Of a DNA stretch of 64,000 bases, positions 1 through 7,680 are shown piece after piece. Each line of letters begins with the position of its first letter. Positions within the stretch are counted from its first letter, which is position 1. The notes under the pieces were generated by a model. The model saw only the letters and a list, made by a program, of their open reading frames with translations. It was not told the origin of the DNA and searched no databases. This DNA is from Streptomyces tendae (GTDB lineage Bacteria > Actinomycetota > Actinomycetes > Streptomycetales > Streptomycetaceae), in the NCBI RefSeq assembly GCF_008632955.1, contig NZ_CP043959.1:3410001-3474000 (forward strand), given 5' to 3'. Position numbers and translations under genes: made by a program.

Positions 1-371
1 GCGTGCACCAGCACCAGCGGATCGTTGTCCACGTACACGATGCGGCTCTCGGGCGCGATGCGCTGGGCCAGCTCGTGCGTGTTCTCCGCGGTGGGCAGCC
101 CCGTCCCGATGTCCAGGAACTGCCGGATGCCTGCCTCGCCCACCAGGAAACGCACGGCGCGCGCGAGGAACCGCCGCTGCAGCCTGGCGACGGCGGCGAA
201 CTCCGGGAACGTCGTCAGGATGGCCTCGCCGACCTCGCTGTCGACGGGGTAGTTGTCCTTGCCGCCCAGGAGGTAGTTCCACACCCGGGCGGAGTGCGGA
301 CGGTCGGTCTGCAGCCTGTCCCGGATGTCACCGCGCGGGGTTTCGGGAGATTCCATGGATTCCATGGGCAT
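1..371 (-). CDS. S-adenosyl methyltransferase (DUF574 / Methyltransf_19 family), 3' part cut off by window edge
   Basis: Reading the minus strand from the ATG at 371 gives about 123 residues that run off the left edge. The order of motifs, an RPHSARVWNYLLGGKDNYP block, an LARAVRFLV block and then a FLDIGTGLPT glycine-rich SAM-binding loop followed by YVDNDPL, is that of the actinomycete DUF574 SAM-dependent methyltransferases, usually about 270 residues. Three in-frame ATGs (371, 365, 356) are possible starts and none has a convincing ribosome binding site. These proteins are numerous in Streptomyces and their substrates are mostly unknown. It is divergent from the SDR gene at 576 and shares no obvious function with it. 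The family assignment is secure; a specific reaction cannot be given. Confidence 0.85.
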   Translation of the reverse strand, partial: MPMESMESPETPRGDIRDRLQTDRPHSARVWNYLLGGKDNYPVDSEVGEAILTTFPEFAAVARLQRRFLARAVRFLVGEAGIRQFLDIGTGLPTAENTHELAQRIAPESRIVYVDNDPLVLVH

Positions 372-514
372 AGCTTCACACACGGTGGTGCAGAAAGTGA
401 TCAAGTGCCCGCATGTCCACCGGACTTCGCGGCAGAACCGCCTGCCGCGCCGCCGCCCTCGCCGTGCCGCCGCCGAGTGCCGTTGACGCGCACCGTGGGG
501 CCGACTACCTTTCA

Positions 515-532
515 CTAGAATCGCGATTCTAG
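515..532. promoter_or_regulatory. Palindromic operator CTAGAA-N6-TTCTAG upstream of SDR gene
   Basis: The 18 bases here form a perfect palindrome, CTAGAATCGCGATTCTAG, 44 bp before the likely GTG start at 576. The same CTAGAA-N6-TTCTAG architecture recurs at 9145-9162 before the catabolic operon, and a weaker copy at 2058-2075 before the TetR gene. It is the probable binding site of that TetR protein (inference). Confidence 0.75.
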
Positions 533-575
533 AGGAATTGTTCGGATCAAGCCCGTGACCCAGGAGCAGCGCACC

Positions 576-1286
576 GTGACCGAAGCACACCCCACCGCCC
601 TCGTGATCGCCGGCAGCAGCGGTATCGGCGCCGCCTCGGCGCGTGAACTGGCAGCACGTGGGCACCGGGTGGCGGTGCTGGCACGCGGCGAAGGGGCGGA
701 CGCGCTGGCCGGGGAACTGGGCGGTCTCGCCCTCCGCGGCGACTACACCGAACCCGGGGTCGTCGAGGGCGCCGTCGAGCAGGTGCTCTCCGCCTGGGGG
801 CGGCTGGACGTGCTGGTCAACAGCGCGGGTCACGGCCCCAAGGGGAAGCTGGAGGAGCTGACCGACGAGGACTGGGCCACCGGGTTCGACCTGTACTTCT
901 ACCACGTGGTGCGGGCCTGCCGTGCCGCCCTGGCCCCGATGCGCGCCCAGGGTGGAGGCAGCATCGTCAACATCTCCTCGGCCAGCCCCGGCGAGCCCTC
1001 GCCCCGCTTCCCCACCTCCATGGTGGCCCGGGCCGCGATGACGACCTGGACGAAACTGTGGGCGGACGAGGTCGCCGCCGACGGCATCCGCGTCAACAAC
1101 GTGCTCCCCGGCTATACCGTCGCCGACCCGGAGACCGTGCCGGCCGCCTGGACCGCCAGCATCCCGCTGGGCAGGGCCGCCGCCTACCAGGAGGTGGCGC
1201 GGGCAGTGGCCTACGTCGCCTGCGACGCCACGTACACCACCGGACAGAACCTCCGGGTCGACGGCGGACTCACCCGCGGCGTCTGA
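576..1286 (+). CDS. SDR-family oxidoreductase-like protein lacking the YxxxK catalytic pair
   Basis: This is a classical-length (about 236 residue) short-chain dehydrogenase/reductase fold. It has an N-terminal nucleotide-binding loop IAGSSGIGAA, an NSAG motif, the IVNISSAS serine strand and a C-terminal RVDGGL segment. The position that normally carries Tyr-x-x-x-Lys reads SMVAR, so Tyr is Ser and Lys is Arg. Either the reaction does not use the usual proton relay or the protein is not a standard dehydrogenase. GTG 576 is preferred because AGGAG lies 9 bases upstream; GTG 555 is an alternative seven codons earlier. The gene stands alone behind a palindrome shared with the aromatic catabolic operon, so it probably belongs to that regulon, perhaps acting on a related ring or side chain. 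The substrate is unknown. Confidence 0.8.
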   Translation: MTEAHPTALVIAGSSGIGAASARELAARGHRVAVLARGEGADALAGELGGLALRGDYTEPGVVEGAVEQVLSAWGRLDVLVNSAGHGPKGKLEELTDEDWATGFDLYFYHVVRACRAALAPMRAQGGGSIVNISSASPGEPSPRFPTSMVARAAMTTWTKLWADEVAADGIRVNNVLPGYTVADPETVPAAWTASIPLGRAAAYQEVARAVAYVACDATYTTGQNLRVDGGLTRGV

Positions 1287-1292
1287 CTCACC

Positions 1293-1311
1293 CGTCCCGC
1301 CGGGCGGGACG
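1293..1311. terminator. Hairpin between convergent SDR and TetR genes
   Basis: CGTCCCGC, a 3-base loop, then GCGGGACG form a perfect 8-bp stem. It lies in the 32-bp gap between two converging genes, so it can end both transcripts. There is no T-run, as is usual in Streptomyces. Confidence 0.6.
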
Positions 1312-1318
1312 CGAGGGG

Positions 1319-2005
1319 CTACCGCTCCCCGGCCGCCCGGCGGGCGTGGTCGTCCACCAGACTCTCCAGCGCCCGCGCGGCCAGGTCCGCGTACTCGGCG
1401 AAGTCCAGCTCCAGGTGCACCTCGGAGTTCGCGTGGACGTAGAGGCCGTCGGTCAGCGCCAGACTCAGCACCGTGAGCTTGGTGGGCAGATCGGGGAAGC
1501 GCTCGGTGACGTCGGCGGGGACGGACTCGGTGATCCGCGCGACGTCCACCCTGAACATCTCCACCCGCATCCGCAGGTATGCCGCACGGACCTCGCTGTC
1601 CTCGCCCAGGCCGCCGAGCTGCCGGCTCAACGCCCAGACCGCCGCGGCCTTGAGCAGCGCCTCCTCCTTCGTGTACTGCTCGGGGTCGGCCCCGGACAGG
1701 CCGGTGATGCCGCGCGACAGTTTCTGACGCAGCCCCTCGGGCCCGGAGTGGATCTCCATCCACACCTCGTAGCAGTGCTCGAGCAGGGCGACGAAGAGCT
1801 GCTCCTTGCTCTTGAAGTGCCAGTAGACCGAGCCGATGGGCAGACCGGACTCGGTGCTGACGGCCGCCATCGTCGTGCCCTGGTAGCCGTGCTCCAGCGC
1901 CAGGTCCAGCGCCGCACGCAGGATCTGCTCCCGGCTCCGGCCCGTACGCGCCTGCCGCGTGCCCTTGCCCCTGGTGCCGCCGCTCTGCCGTGTGCCCTGC
2001 TCCAT
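1319..2005 (-). CDS. TetR-family regulator, likely repressor of the aromatic catabolic operon
   Basis: A 228-residue TetR-type protein. The N-terminal helix-turn-helix reads TTMAAVSTESGLPIGSVYWHF, followed by KSKEQLFVALL, and the C-terminal ligand-binding half is all helical. ATG 2005 is chosen because AGGGG stands just upstream; an earlier in-frame ATG at 2056 has no ribosome binding site and would abut the operator-like sequence at 2058-2075. The gene lies directly downstream of the seven-gene aromatic operon on the same strand, separated by a long hairpin. The shared palindrome before the operon, the SDR gene and, imperfectly, this gene suggests that it represses all three and itself. The inducer is probably an aromatic acid or ring-cleavage intermediate. 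The family is certain; target and inducer are inferred. Confidence 0.88.
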   Translation of the reverse strand: MEQGTRQSGGTRGKGTRQARTGRSREQILRAALDLALEHGYQGTTMAAVSTESGLPIGSVYWHFKSKEQLFVALLEHCYEVWMEIHSGPEGLRQKLSRGITGLSGADPEQYTKEEALLKAAAVWALSRQLGGLGEDSEVRAAYLRMRVEMFRVDVARITESVPADVTERFPDLPTKLTVLSLALTDGLYVHANSEVHLELDFAEYADLAARALESLVDDHARRAAGER

Positions 2006-2057
2006 GCCGCCCCTGTCGCCGTGTCGTGCGTGCCCCACGTTCAGTGAAGTGCCCATT

Positions 2058-2075
2058 CTAGAACCCGGCTACTAA
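2058..2075. promoter_or_regulatory. Degenerate copy of the CTAGAA-N6-TTCTAG operator before the TetR gene
   Basis: The left half CTAGAA is exact and the right half reads TACTAA (4 of 6 match) at the same 6-base spacing. It sits 53 bp before the chosen TetR start. A weaker site at the regulator's own promoter would fit autoregulation. Confidence 0.5.
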
Positions 2076-2127
2076 CGGGTCCGGGACCGAAAGGGCACAT
2101 CTGTACGCCCATTCGGTCCCGGACCCG
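2076..2127. terminator. Long hairpin ending the aromatic operon
   Basis: Positions 2076-2091 and 2112-2127 are perfect inverted repeats (16 bp), with a further GGGC/GCCC pairing inside the loop. The hairpin lies just after the hydroxylase stop at 2167 and before the TetR gene, so it separates the two transcripts. Confidence 0.7.
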
Positions 2128-2166
2128 GTGCGCACCGTCCCACGCGGGGCCGGGGCCGCGCCGCCG

Positions 2167-3780
2167 TCACACGGCGCAGGCGGCCGCCAGGACCCGGGCC
2201 GCCACGTCGTCGAGCTCCTGGGTCAGGCACTCGGCGGCGATCACATGGTCGGGGCGGAGGATCACCGCGCCCACCGGCCGCGCGTCGAACCACGCCTGGA
2301 GGCCCGCCTCGCCGCCGAGGTCGCCGACGACGGTGACGCCGGCCGTGGCCTGCTCGCGCGCCCACGGCAGCTGGGCCTTCGGCACCACCTGCACGAGACG
2401 GGCGCCGAGCCGGTCCAGCGCCACACGCCGCTCGGCCGACAGGAACGCCGTCGGGTCGTTGTTCCAGGTGAGGATCCGCCAGCCCTGACCGGTCGCGTCG
2501 TCGAGCAGCATCTCGACGCCGTCGGCGTCGGTGGCCCTCGGCTGCGGGAAGATCGTGCCCGCCAGCCGGGGCACGTCGCGGACCGGCAGCGACTTGGACA
2601 CCGGCAACGGGGTGTGCACCACCACGCCCCGGTCGAACTTCGGCTGCGGCTTGAACGCCTGCCGCTTCTGCGCCTCCCGCTCCTCGGGCGTACGGGAGGC
2701 GGCGATCCGGTCGCGCTCGGCGGCCTTCTCGGGGTCGTGGTCCGTCATCTCCTTCGCCATCCGGAGGGAGACGGCCACCATCTGCGTGACATGACCGAGC
2801 CGTTCGGTCTCGTACGTGTCCAGCAGACCGTCGGCCGCCAGCCCCTTGACGACGGCGGCGAGCTTCCAGCCCAGGTTGAAGGCGTCGCGGATCCCCGAGT
2901 TCCAGCCCTGTCCGCCGACCACCGGCATGACATGGGCGGCGTCACCGGCGAGGAAGATCCGCCCGTGCCGGAACCGGCCCGCGATGCGGGCGTGGTGACG
3001 GTAGACGCGGCGGCGGATGATGTCGAGCTTCGACGGGTCCGGCACGTGGGGCGCGAGCAGGGCGAACACGAACGCGTCGTCCTCGACCTCGGCCTCGCCC
3101 TCGTGCTCGAAGAGGGTGAACTCCCAGCGCCGGATGCCGTGCGGCAGCGCGATGGAGGCGTAACTGCGGGCGGGATCACCGCCGAAGACGGCGTGGGGCG
3201 TGCCGATCGGGTCGTTGGCGACGTCGATGACGATGCCGTCGGTCGGCCGGGTCTCGCCCTCGAACGAGATGCCGAGACGCTTGCGGGTGGGGGAGGACCC
3301 GCCCTCGGCGGCGACGGCGTATCGCGCGCGCACCGTCCCGCCGTCCGCGAGCGTGGCGACCACACCGTCGGCGTCCTCGGTCAGGTCCACGACCTCGGCG
3401 CCGAAGCGCACGGCTGTGCCGGGGAAACGGTCGAGGCCGGCGAGCAGCACCCGGTCGACCAGCGGCTGCACGAAGCCGTTGCGGCGCGGCCAGCCGAACT
3501 CACGTGTCGTCGGGTTCACTTCGGACAGGATCGCCCCGGCACCGTTGATCATGTAGATCTTCTGGTCCGGGATGGTGTGCGGAAGCACCTCGTCGACCAG
3601 GCCGGCGGTCTGCATCGCGCGCAGTGCCTCGTCGTCGATGCCCACGGCCCGCGGGTAGTCGACGAGTTCGTGCTCCCGCTCGACGACCAGTACGTCGATG
3701 CCCTGCTGCCCCAGCAGGTTGGCCAGGGTCAGGCCGACCGGACCCGCCCCGACGACGAGGACGTCGCAGGCCTTGTTCAT
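2167..3780 (-). CDS. FAD-dependent aromatic hydroxylase (MhpA-like, 3-(3-hydroxyphenyl)propionate hydroxylase family)
   Basis: A 537-residue class A flavoprotein monooxygenase. The N-terminus has the ADP-binding GAGPVGLTLANLLG loop, the middle has the second FAD motif FLAGDAAHVMPVVGGQG, and a thioredoxin-like C-terminal domain follows. Length and domain order match E. coli MhpA (about 550 residues). It would hydroxylate a phenolic acid to a catechol using NAD(P)H and oxygen, supplying the substrate of the ring-cleaving dioxygenase in the same operon. Its ATG overlaps the aldolase stop (ATGA at 3777-3780), showing translational coupling, and it is the last gene of the operon. The true substrate, phenylpropionate or another hydroxyaromatic, cannot be read from sequence. 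Confidence 0.88.
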   Translation of the reverse strand: MNKACDVLVVGAGPVGLTLANLLGQQGIDVLVVEREHELVDYPRAVGIDDEALRAMQTAGLVDEVLPHTIPDQKIYMINGAGAILSEVNPTTREFGWPRRNGFVQPLVDRVLLAGLDRFPGTAVRFGAEVVDLTEDADGVVATLADGGTVRARYAVAAEGGSSPTRKRLGISFEGETRPTDGIVIDVANDPIGTPHAVFGGDPARSYASIALPHGIRRWEFTLFEHEGEAEVEDDAFVFALLAPHVPDPSKLDIIRRRVYRHHARIAGRFRHGRIFLAGDAAHVMPVVGGQGWNSGIRDAFNLGWKLAAVVKGLAADGLLDTYETERLGHVTQMVAVSLRMAKEMTDHDPEKAAERDRIAASRTPEEREAQKRQAFKPQPKFDRGVVVHTPLPVSKSLPVRDVPRLAGTIFPQPRATDADGVEMLLDDATGQGWRILTWNNDPTAFLSAERRVALDRLGARLVQVVPKAQLPWAREQATAGVTVVGDLGGEAGLQAWFDARPVGAVILRPDHVIAAECLTQELDDVAARVLAAACAV

Positions 3781-4550
3781 GTGGTGCTCCGTGCGGATCG
3801 TGCCGGGCCGAGCCCGGCGATGGTGTCGCCGAACGCGCGGTTCAGCAGGACGAGATCGATGCCGAGGCCGACGTAGTCGACGAGGCCGTCGGCGAACAGG
3901 CGGGCGGCGTACTCCGGACGGCCGGAGTAGATGCCGAGGGTGACGCCGTGCGCGCGCGTCACCTCGCGGAGGTGAACGATCGCCTCGCGCACCGGGCCCT
4001 CCTCCCAGTCGCCGCGCCCGGGCAGGCCGTAGGAGACGGCGAGGTCGGCCGGGCCGATGTAGACCGAGTCCAGGCCGGGGGCCGAGACGATCTCCTCGGC
4101 CCGGTGGACTCCGGTGCTCGTCTCGATCTGCGCGACGGCCGACACCGCCCGGTTGCCCGCGTCGGTGTAGGAGTCTCCCGGGTACAACGCGGGCCGGGAG
4201 GGGCCGAGACTGCGGTTGCCGGCCGGCGGGTACTTGGTGGCGGCGACCAGGGCCTCGGCCTGGGACCGGGACTCGACGGTCGGCGCGACGATGCCGCGGG
4301 CCCCGCTGTCCAGGAGCCGCAGGACCGGCGCGGGGTCCAGCGAGCCCACCCGGGCGTACGCGTAGGCGTTGTCCCGGGGGATCGAGCGCAGGATCCCGCA
4401 GGCCGCCTCCAGCCCCAGCTCCCCGTGCTGGAGGTCGAGGATCACGCCGTCGTAACCGGCGGCCACCGCCCACTCCGGCACCGAGAACGCCGGGACCGTC
4501 TGGTGGTACAGGATCGGATGCCGTCCGCCGCCGAGAGCGTCCCGCTTCAC
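3777..4550 (-). CDS. HpcH/HpaI-family aldolase
   Basis: A 257-residue class II pyruvate-type aldolase. Recognisable blocks are DGVILDLQHGE near residue 35, a RVGSLDPAPVLRLLDSGARGIVAP strand, QIETSTGV carrying the metal-binding Glu, and YIGPADLAVSYG with the metal-binding Asp. Family members cleave 4-hydroxy-2-oxo acids to pyruvate and an aldehyde. In this operon it takes the place normally held by the MhpE/MhpF aldolase-dehydrogenase pair. GTG 4550 overlaps the preceding stop (GTGA), which fixes the start; the longer in-frame extension upstream is not coding in character. Coupled by 4-bp overlaps on both sides. The aldehyde product and any dehydrogenase for it are not evident. Confidence 0.85.
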   Translation of the reverse strand: MKRDALGGGRHPILYHQTVPAFSVPEWAVAAGYDGVILDLQHGELGLEAACGILRSIPRDNAYAYARVGSLDPAPVLRLLDSGARGIVAPTVESRSQAEALVAATKYPPAGNRSLGPSRPALYPGDSYTDAGNRAVSAVAQIETSTGVHRAEEIVSAPGLDSVYIGPADLAVSYGLPGRGDWEEGPVREAIVHLREVTRAHGVTLGIYSGRPEYAARLFADGLVDYVGLGIDLVLLNRAFGDTIAGLGPARSARSTT

Positions 4551-5017
4551 CGGGCCGGCCCTTCCTGTCCGGCCACGCGCGCCGCGTGGGCCGCCGCCGC
4601 CCGGCCGCCGAAGACCGGCACGATCTCCCGGCGGGCGAACAGCCACCGGCCGTCCACCTTGCGGTAGCGCTCGCGGAACTCACCGACCGACGCGGGCAGC
4701 GTCTGCGGCTCGCCCGTGTCGCGGAAGGTCAGGTACTGCACGGTGCCCTCGACCTCGTCCCCGTCCTCGGCCCACACCAGGCGGATCCCGCCGATGAAGT
4801 GACGGCCGACGACGTCCGTCTGCCGGGCCCGCCTGGCACCCCACACCTTCATGGCCTCGCGGTCCATGTCGCCCATCGGGCCGATGGAGACGCCGTCCTC
4901 GGTGTACAGCTCCCAGGTGGTGTCCGCGCGATGGTGGTCGAGGCGGTGAAGCATCTCGGTGACGAGTTGCTCGATCTCGACGCGGGTGATCGCGTCGACG
5001 GGACGGTAGTCAGTCAT
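4547..5017 (-). CDS. SnoaL-like / NTF2-fold protein
   Basis: A 156-residue protein with the cone-fold (SnoaL-like, ketosteroid-isomerase-like) pattern: an N-terminal helix EIEQLVTEMLHRLDHHRADTTWELY, then TEDGVSIGP, then beta strands around GRHFIGGIRLVW and FRERYRKVDGRWLFARREI. Such proteins act as small hydratases, isomerases or dehydratases, or as beta subunits of ring hydroxylases. The ATG at 5017 has GAAAGG 7 bases upstream. It sits between hydratase and aldolase genes, so a role on a ring-cleavage intermediate is likely, but E. coli mhp operons have no counterpart. It lacks features that would name the reaction. Confidence 0.78.
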   Translation of the reverse strand: MTDYRPVDAITRVEIEQLVTEMLHRLDHHRADTTWELYTEDGVSIGPMGDMDREAMKVWGARRARQTDVVGRHFIGGIRLVWAEDGDEVEGTVQYLTFRDTGEPQTLPASVGEFRERYRKVDGRWLFARREIVPVFGGRAAAAHAARVAGQEGPAR

Positions 5018-5019
5018 GT

Positions 5020-5814
5020 TCAGCCTTTCGAATCGGCGGTCGCGACCACGCGACCCAGCCCGGTGACGGTGGCGACGCACTCGACGTCGGCGGGCCACGG
5101 CTCGATGTAGCCGATGGAGCCCGACAGCAGCACCTCGCCGGCGCGCAGCGGCTCGCCGGTGCGCAGCGCGGTCCCGGCCAGCCAGACGACCGCGTTGACC
5201 GGGTCCCCCAGCACGTTGGCACCGACACCCCGGGTGATCTCCTGACCGCCACCGGTGATGACCATCTCGACCTGGGTCAGGTCGACCTCGCCGTACGGAT
5301 GCCGTTCCTCGCCGAGGACGACTCCGCTGCAGCCGGCGTTGTCCGCGATGGTGTCGACGATCTGCCCGACGGAACCGGCGTAGCGGAAGTCGACGACCTC
5401 GAAAGCGGGCGTCACGTAGTCGATGGCGGCCTCCACGCACGCACGGGAGGGCTCGAGGACGTCGCTCTTCAGCACGAACGCGACCTCCGCCTCGATGAGC
5501 AGGCGGTTGTACGCGGACAGCGGCAGGCGCGTGCCCGAGGGGTGCACCATGTCGTCGTGGATGATCCCGTAGTCCGGCTCGTCGATGCCCACGCGCTGCT
5601 GCACGAGGGCGTTGGTCAGGCCGACCTTGCGGCCCACCCGCCTCACCCCGAGTTCGCGTTCGCGCAGGGCGGCGAACTCGGCGGAGATCGCGTAGGCGGA
5701 GTCGAGGTCGCGCTCGGGCAGCCGGGGGCTCACGTACGGCACCGTGTACACGCCGCGCTTGGCCTCGAACAGCTCGCGCGCGATCTCGCTGATGGTCTCC
5801 CGGGTGACGCTCAC
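5020..5814 (-). CDS. 2-keto-4-pentenoate hydratase (MhpD-like)
   Basis: A 264-residue member of the 2-oxopent-4-enoate hydratase / fumarylacetoacetase-like family (E. coli MhpD is about 269). It shows the conserved GRKVGLTN block, the acidic EAEVAFVL segment that binds the divalent metal, then VDFRY, DNAGCSGVVLG and a C-terminal GEVLLSGSIGYIEPWPAD stretch. It adds water to the dienoate left after C-C hydrolysis, giving 4-hydroxy-2-oxovalerate or a homologue for the aldolase. GTG 5814 is chosen because AAAGGA stands 6 bases upstream; an upstream ATG would overlap the hydrolase gene without a binding site. Third from last step of the meta-cleavage route. Confidence 0.88.
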   Translation of the reverse strand: MSVTRETISEIARELFEAKRGVYTVPYVSPRLPERDLDSAYAISAEFAALRERELGVRRVGRKVGLTNALVQQRVGIDEPDYGIIHDDMVHPSGTRLPLSAYNRLLIEAEVAFVLKSDVLEPSRACVEAAIDYVTPAFEVVDFRYAGSVGQIVDTIADNAGCSGVVLGEERHPYGEVDLTQVEMVITGGGQEITRGVGANVLGDPVNAVVWLAGTALRTGEPLRAGEVLLSGSIGYIEPWPADVECVATVTGLGRVVATADSKG

Positions 5815-5827
5815 TCCGGTCCTTTCG

Positions 5828-6712
5828 TCAGGCATGCTTCTGGAGGAAGGCGACCGCCGCGGCGTTGAACTCGGCGGCACCCTCCCACTGCGGCCAGTGC
5901 GCGGCGCCGCGGACCAGCAGGTACTCGCCGTCCGTGATCAGCCCGCACAGGCGCTCGCCCTCGGCCTCGTCGCCGGTCGGCTCGTTGTCGGTCCACACCA
6001 TCAGGGCGGGGACCGGGACGGCCGCGAAGTCGTCGTCGGTCACGCGGTTGCGCCAACGCCGCTCCGGCTCCCGCAGCGCGGACACGTTCGCCATGCTGAA
6101 CCCGTCGCGGGCGTAGATCGCCTGGCGGACGCGGACCAGCTCGTCGGTGATGTTCCGCGGGTCGTGGATCACGACCTGGAGACGCTTCCTCACGTTCTCG
6201 AAGGTCGGCTCGCTCACCGCCTTCGCGCTCACCGACTGGGTCCGGTCCAGCTGCGGTTCGCCGATCACCCGGCCGCCCGGCGCGGACAGGATGACCGTGC
6301 GCAGACGTTCGGGGTGCTTCGGCGCGAACTTCAGCGCCAGCCAGCCGCCGAGCGACTCACCGGCGAGGTGCACCCGGTCCAGCTCCAGCGCGTCGAGCAG
6401 CGCCAGCAGGTGCTCCTCGTAGTCGCGGATCTCGAGCGGGTGGTCGGCGAGCGCGGTGTAGCCGTGGCCCGGGTAGTCGTAGCCGACCACCCGGAAACCG
6501 GCCTCGGCGAACGCGCGGACGTTCTGCGTCCACGCCTCGATGTGGCCGCTGGTGCCGCTGGCCAGGACGACCGTCTGCGCGTCCGGGGACGCCCCGGCGA
6601 TGTCGAGGACCCGGGTGCGGCAGCCGCCCGCGTCCACGTACCGCAGCGCGTGCTCCAGGTCCGCGATCTCTTCCCACAGGGTCGCCAGGTGCGCCCTCTC
6701 CGCCCCGCTCAC
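5828..6712 (-). CDS. Alpha/beta-fold hydrolase, meta-cleavage product C-C hydrolase (MhpC-like)
   Basis: A 294-residue alpha/beta hydrolase. The nucleophile elbow is GESLGG (Ser of G-x-S-x-G), the oxyanion segment is near ASGTSGHIEAW, and the catalytic His is in the late GAAHWPQWE motif. Length and position match MhpC (288 residues), which splits the vinylogous diketone made by extradiol cleavage into succinate or fumarate (or an analogous acid) and a 2-oxopentadienoate. The GTG start overlaps the dioxygenase stop (GTGA at 6709-6712), which gives translational coupling. Neighbouring dioxygenase and hydratase genes make the assignment to a ring-cleavage pathway firm; the exact substrate is open. 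Confidence 0.86.
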   Translation of the reverse strand: MSGAERAHLATLWEEIADLEHALRYVDAGGCRTRVLDIAGASPDAQTVVLASGTSGHIEAWTQNVRAFAEAGFRVVGYDYPGHGYTALADHPLEIRDYEEHLLALLDALELDRVHLAGESLGGWLALKFAPKHPERLRTVILSAPGGRVIGEPQLDRTQSVSAKAVSEPTFENVRKRLQVVIHDPRNITDELVRVRQAIYARDGFSMANVSALREPERRWRNRVTDDDFAAVPVPALMVWTDNEPTGDEAEGERLCGLITDGEYLLVRGAAHWPQWEGAAEFNAAAVAFLQKHA

Positions 6713-7644
6713 GCCGTCACCGCCGCCTGCACGGCGAAGCCCGCGCCCCACTTCTCGACCGCCCAGTAGCGGTCGACGGCGAAGCGGTAGGGTCCGGCGG
6801 TCGACAGGGCCGCGTAGGCCGCGATCCAGCTGCGCATCTCGTGCGCGGCCGAGCCGCCCTCCGCCACGAACCAGCCGTTCTCCCAGCCGTCGGCCGGGGT
6901 GAGGTCGCCGGAGCGGAACGTGTCGAGGACGAGCTTGTCCCACTCCTCGTTCAGCGGGTCGCTCGGCGCCTTGCCGTCGGCGATCGCCCGGATGCCCTTG
7001 ACGATCATCTGCTCGCGCTCGTGCCGCTCCTCGGGGGAGGGCGCGTAGGCGACCAGACGTTCCCGCACGGTGCCCGGGGCGCCGTCCCAGCGGGGGATCG
7101 GGGGGTTGTGGGAGATGCCGCCCGAGGCGAGGAACAGCACCTTCTTGTCCAGGGCCCGGGCGGCCCGGCCGAACGCCTCGCCCATCAGGCGCACCCGCCG
7201 CATGGGGGAGAGGGGCAGGCCGATCGCGTTCACGAACACCGGCACGATCGGTTGCGTGAAGTCCTTGCCGAACACGAAGTCCAGGGGCTGGACGATGCCG
7301 TGGTCGACCGTCATCCGCTCGCTGCGGCCGATGTCGATGCCCTCGGCCAGGACGGCGGCGTGCAGGGCCCGGGCGGCGTCGGCGTCGACGGGGAGCGGCC
7401 CCGCGGTGGTGCCGTAGTCGCCGATGCCCTCGGCGACCGCTCCGATCACCCACGGGGTGATCAGCGAGTAGAGCTGGCCGTTGAAGTGGTCGGGCCCGAA
7501 CACCACGACGAGATCGGGGTCGTACGCGGAGACGAACTCCCTGACCTCGTCGATGGCGGCATTGATCTCGGCGAACGTCTCCCCGCCCGGGTCGACGTTG
7601 CCGAAGGACGGCGCGTGGGAGAGCGCTGCGACGGCCAGCGGCAT
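6709..7644 (-). CDS. mhpB: Extradiol ring-cleavage dioxygenase, 3-carboxyethylcatechol 2,3-dioxygenase type (MhpB-like)
   Basis: A 311-residue type II (LigB superfamily) extradiol dioxygenase, very near E. coli MhpB in length (314). It begins MPLAVAALSHAPSFGNV with the iron-binding SH pair and has FGPDHFNG, the active-site block TVDHGIVQPLDFVF, and LASGGISHNPPIP. It opens catechol rings next to the diol using Fe(II) and oxygen; the MhpB type acts on 2,3-dihydroxyphenylpropionate and dihydroxycinnamate. AAAGGA precedes the ATG at 7644. Second gene of the operon, right after the transporter. Because all downstream meta-cleavage enzymes follow it, this is the defining enzyme of the locus. Confidence 0.9.
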   Translation of the reverse strand: MPLAVAALSHAPSFGNVDPGGETFAEINAAIDEVREFVSAYDPDLVVVFGPDHFNGQLYSLITPWVIGAVAEGIGDYGTTAGPLPVDADAARALHAAVLAEGIDIGRSERMTVDHGIVQPLDFVFGKDFTQPIVPVFVNAIGLPLSPMRRVRLMGEAFGRAARALDKKVLFLASGGISHNPPIPRWDGAPGTVRERLVAYAPSPEERHEREQMIVKGIRAIADGKAPSDPLNEEWDKLVLDTFRSGDLTPADGWENGWFVAEGGSAAHEMRSWIAAYAALSTAGPYRFAVDRYWAVEKWGAGFAVQAAVTA

Positions 7645-7680
7645 GGTGCTGGTTCCTTTCTGGGAGGGTGCGGACGGCCG

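Noticed and set aside
2167-4683. An 838-codon minus-strand frame suggesting a fusion upstream of the FAD hydroxylase
   Set aside because: Only the part from ATG 3780 is coding; the extension runs through the aldolase gene in another frame and is Arg/Gly/Pro-rich.
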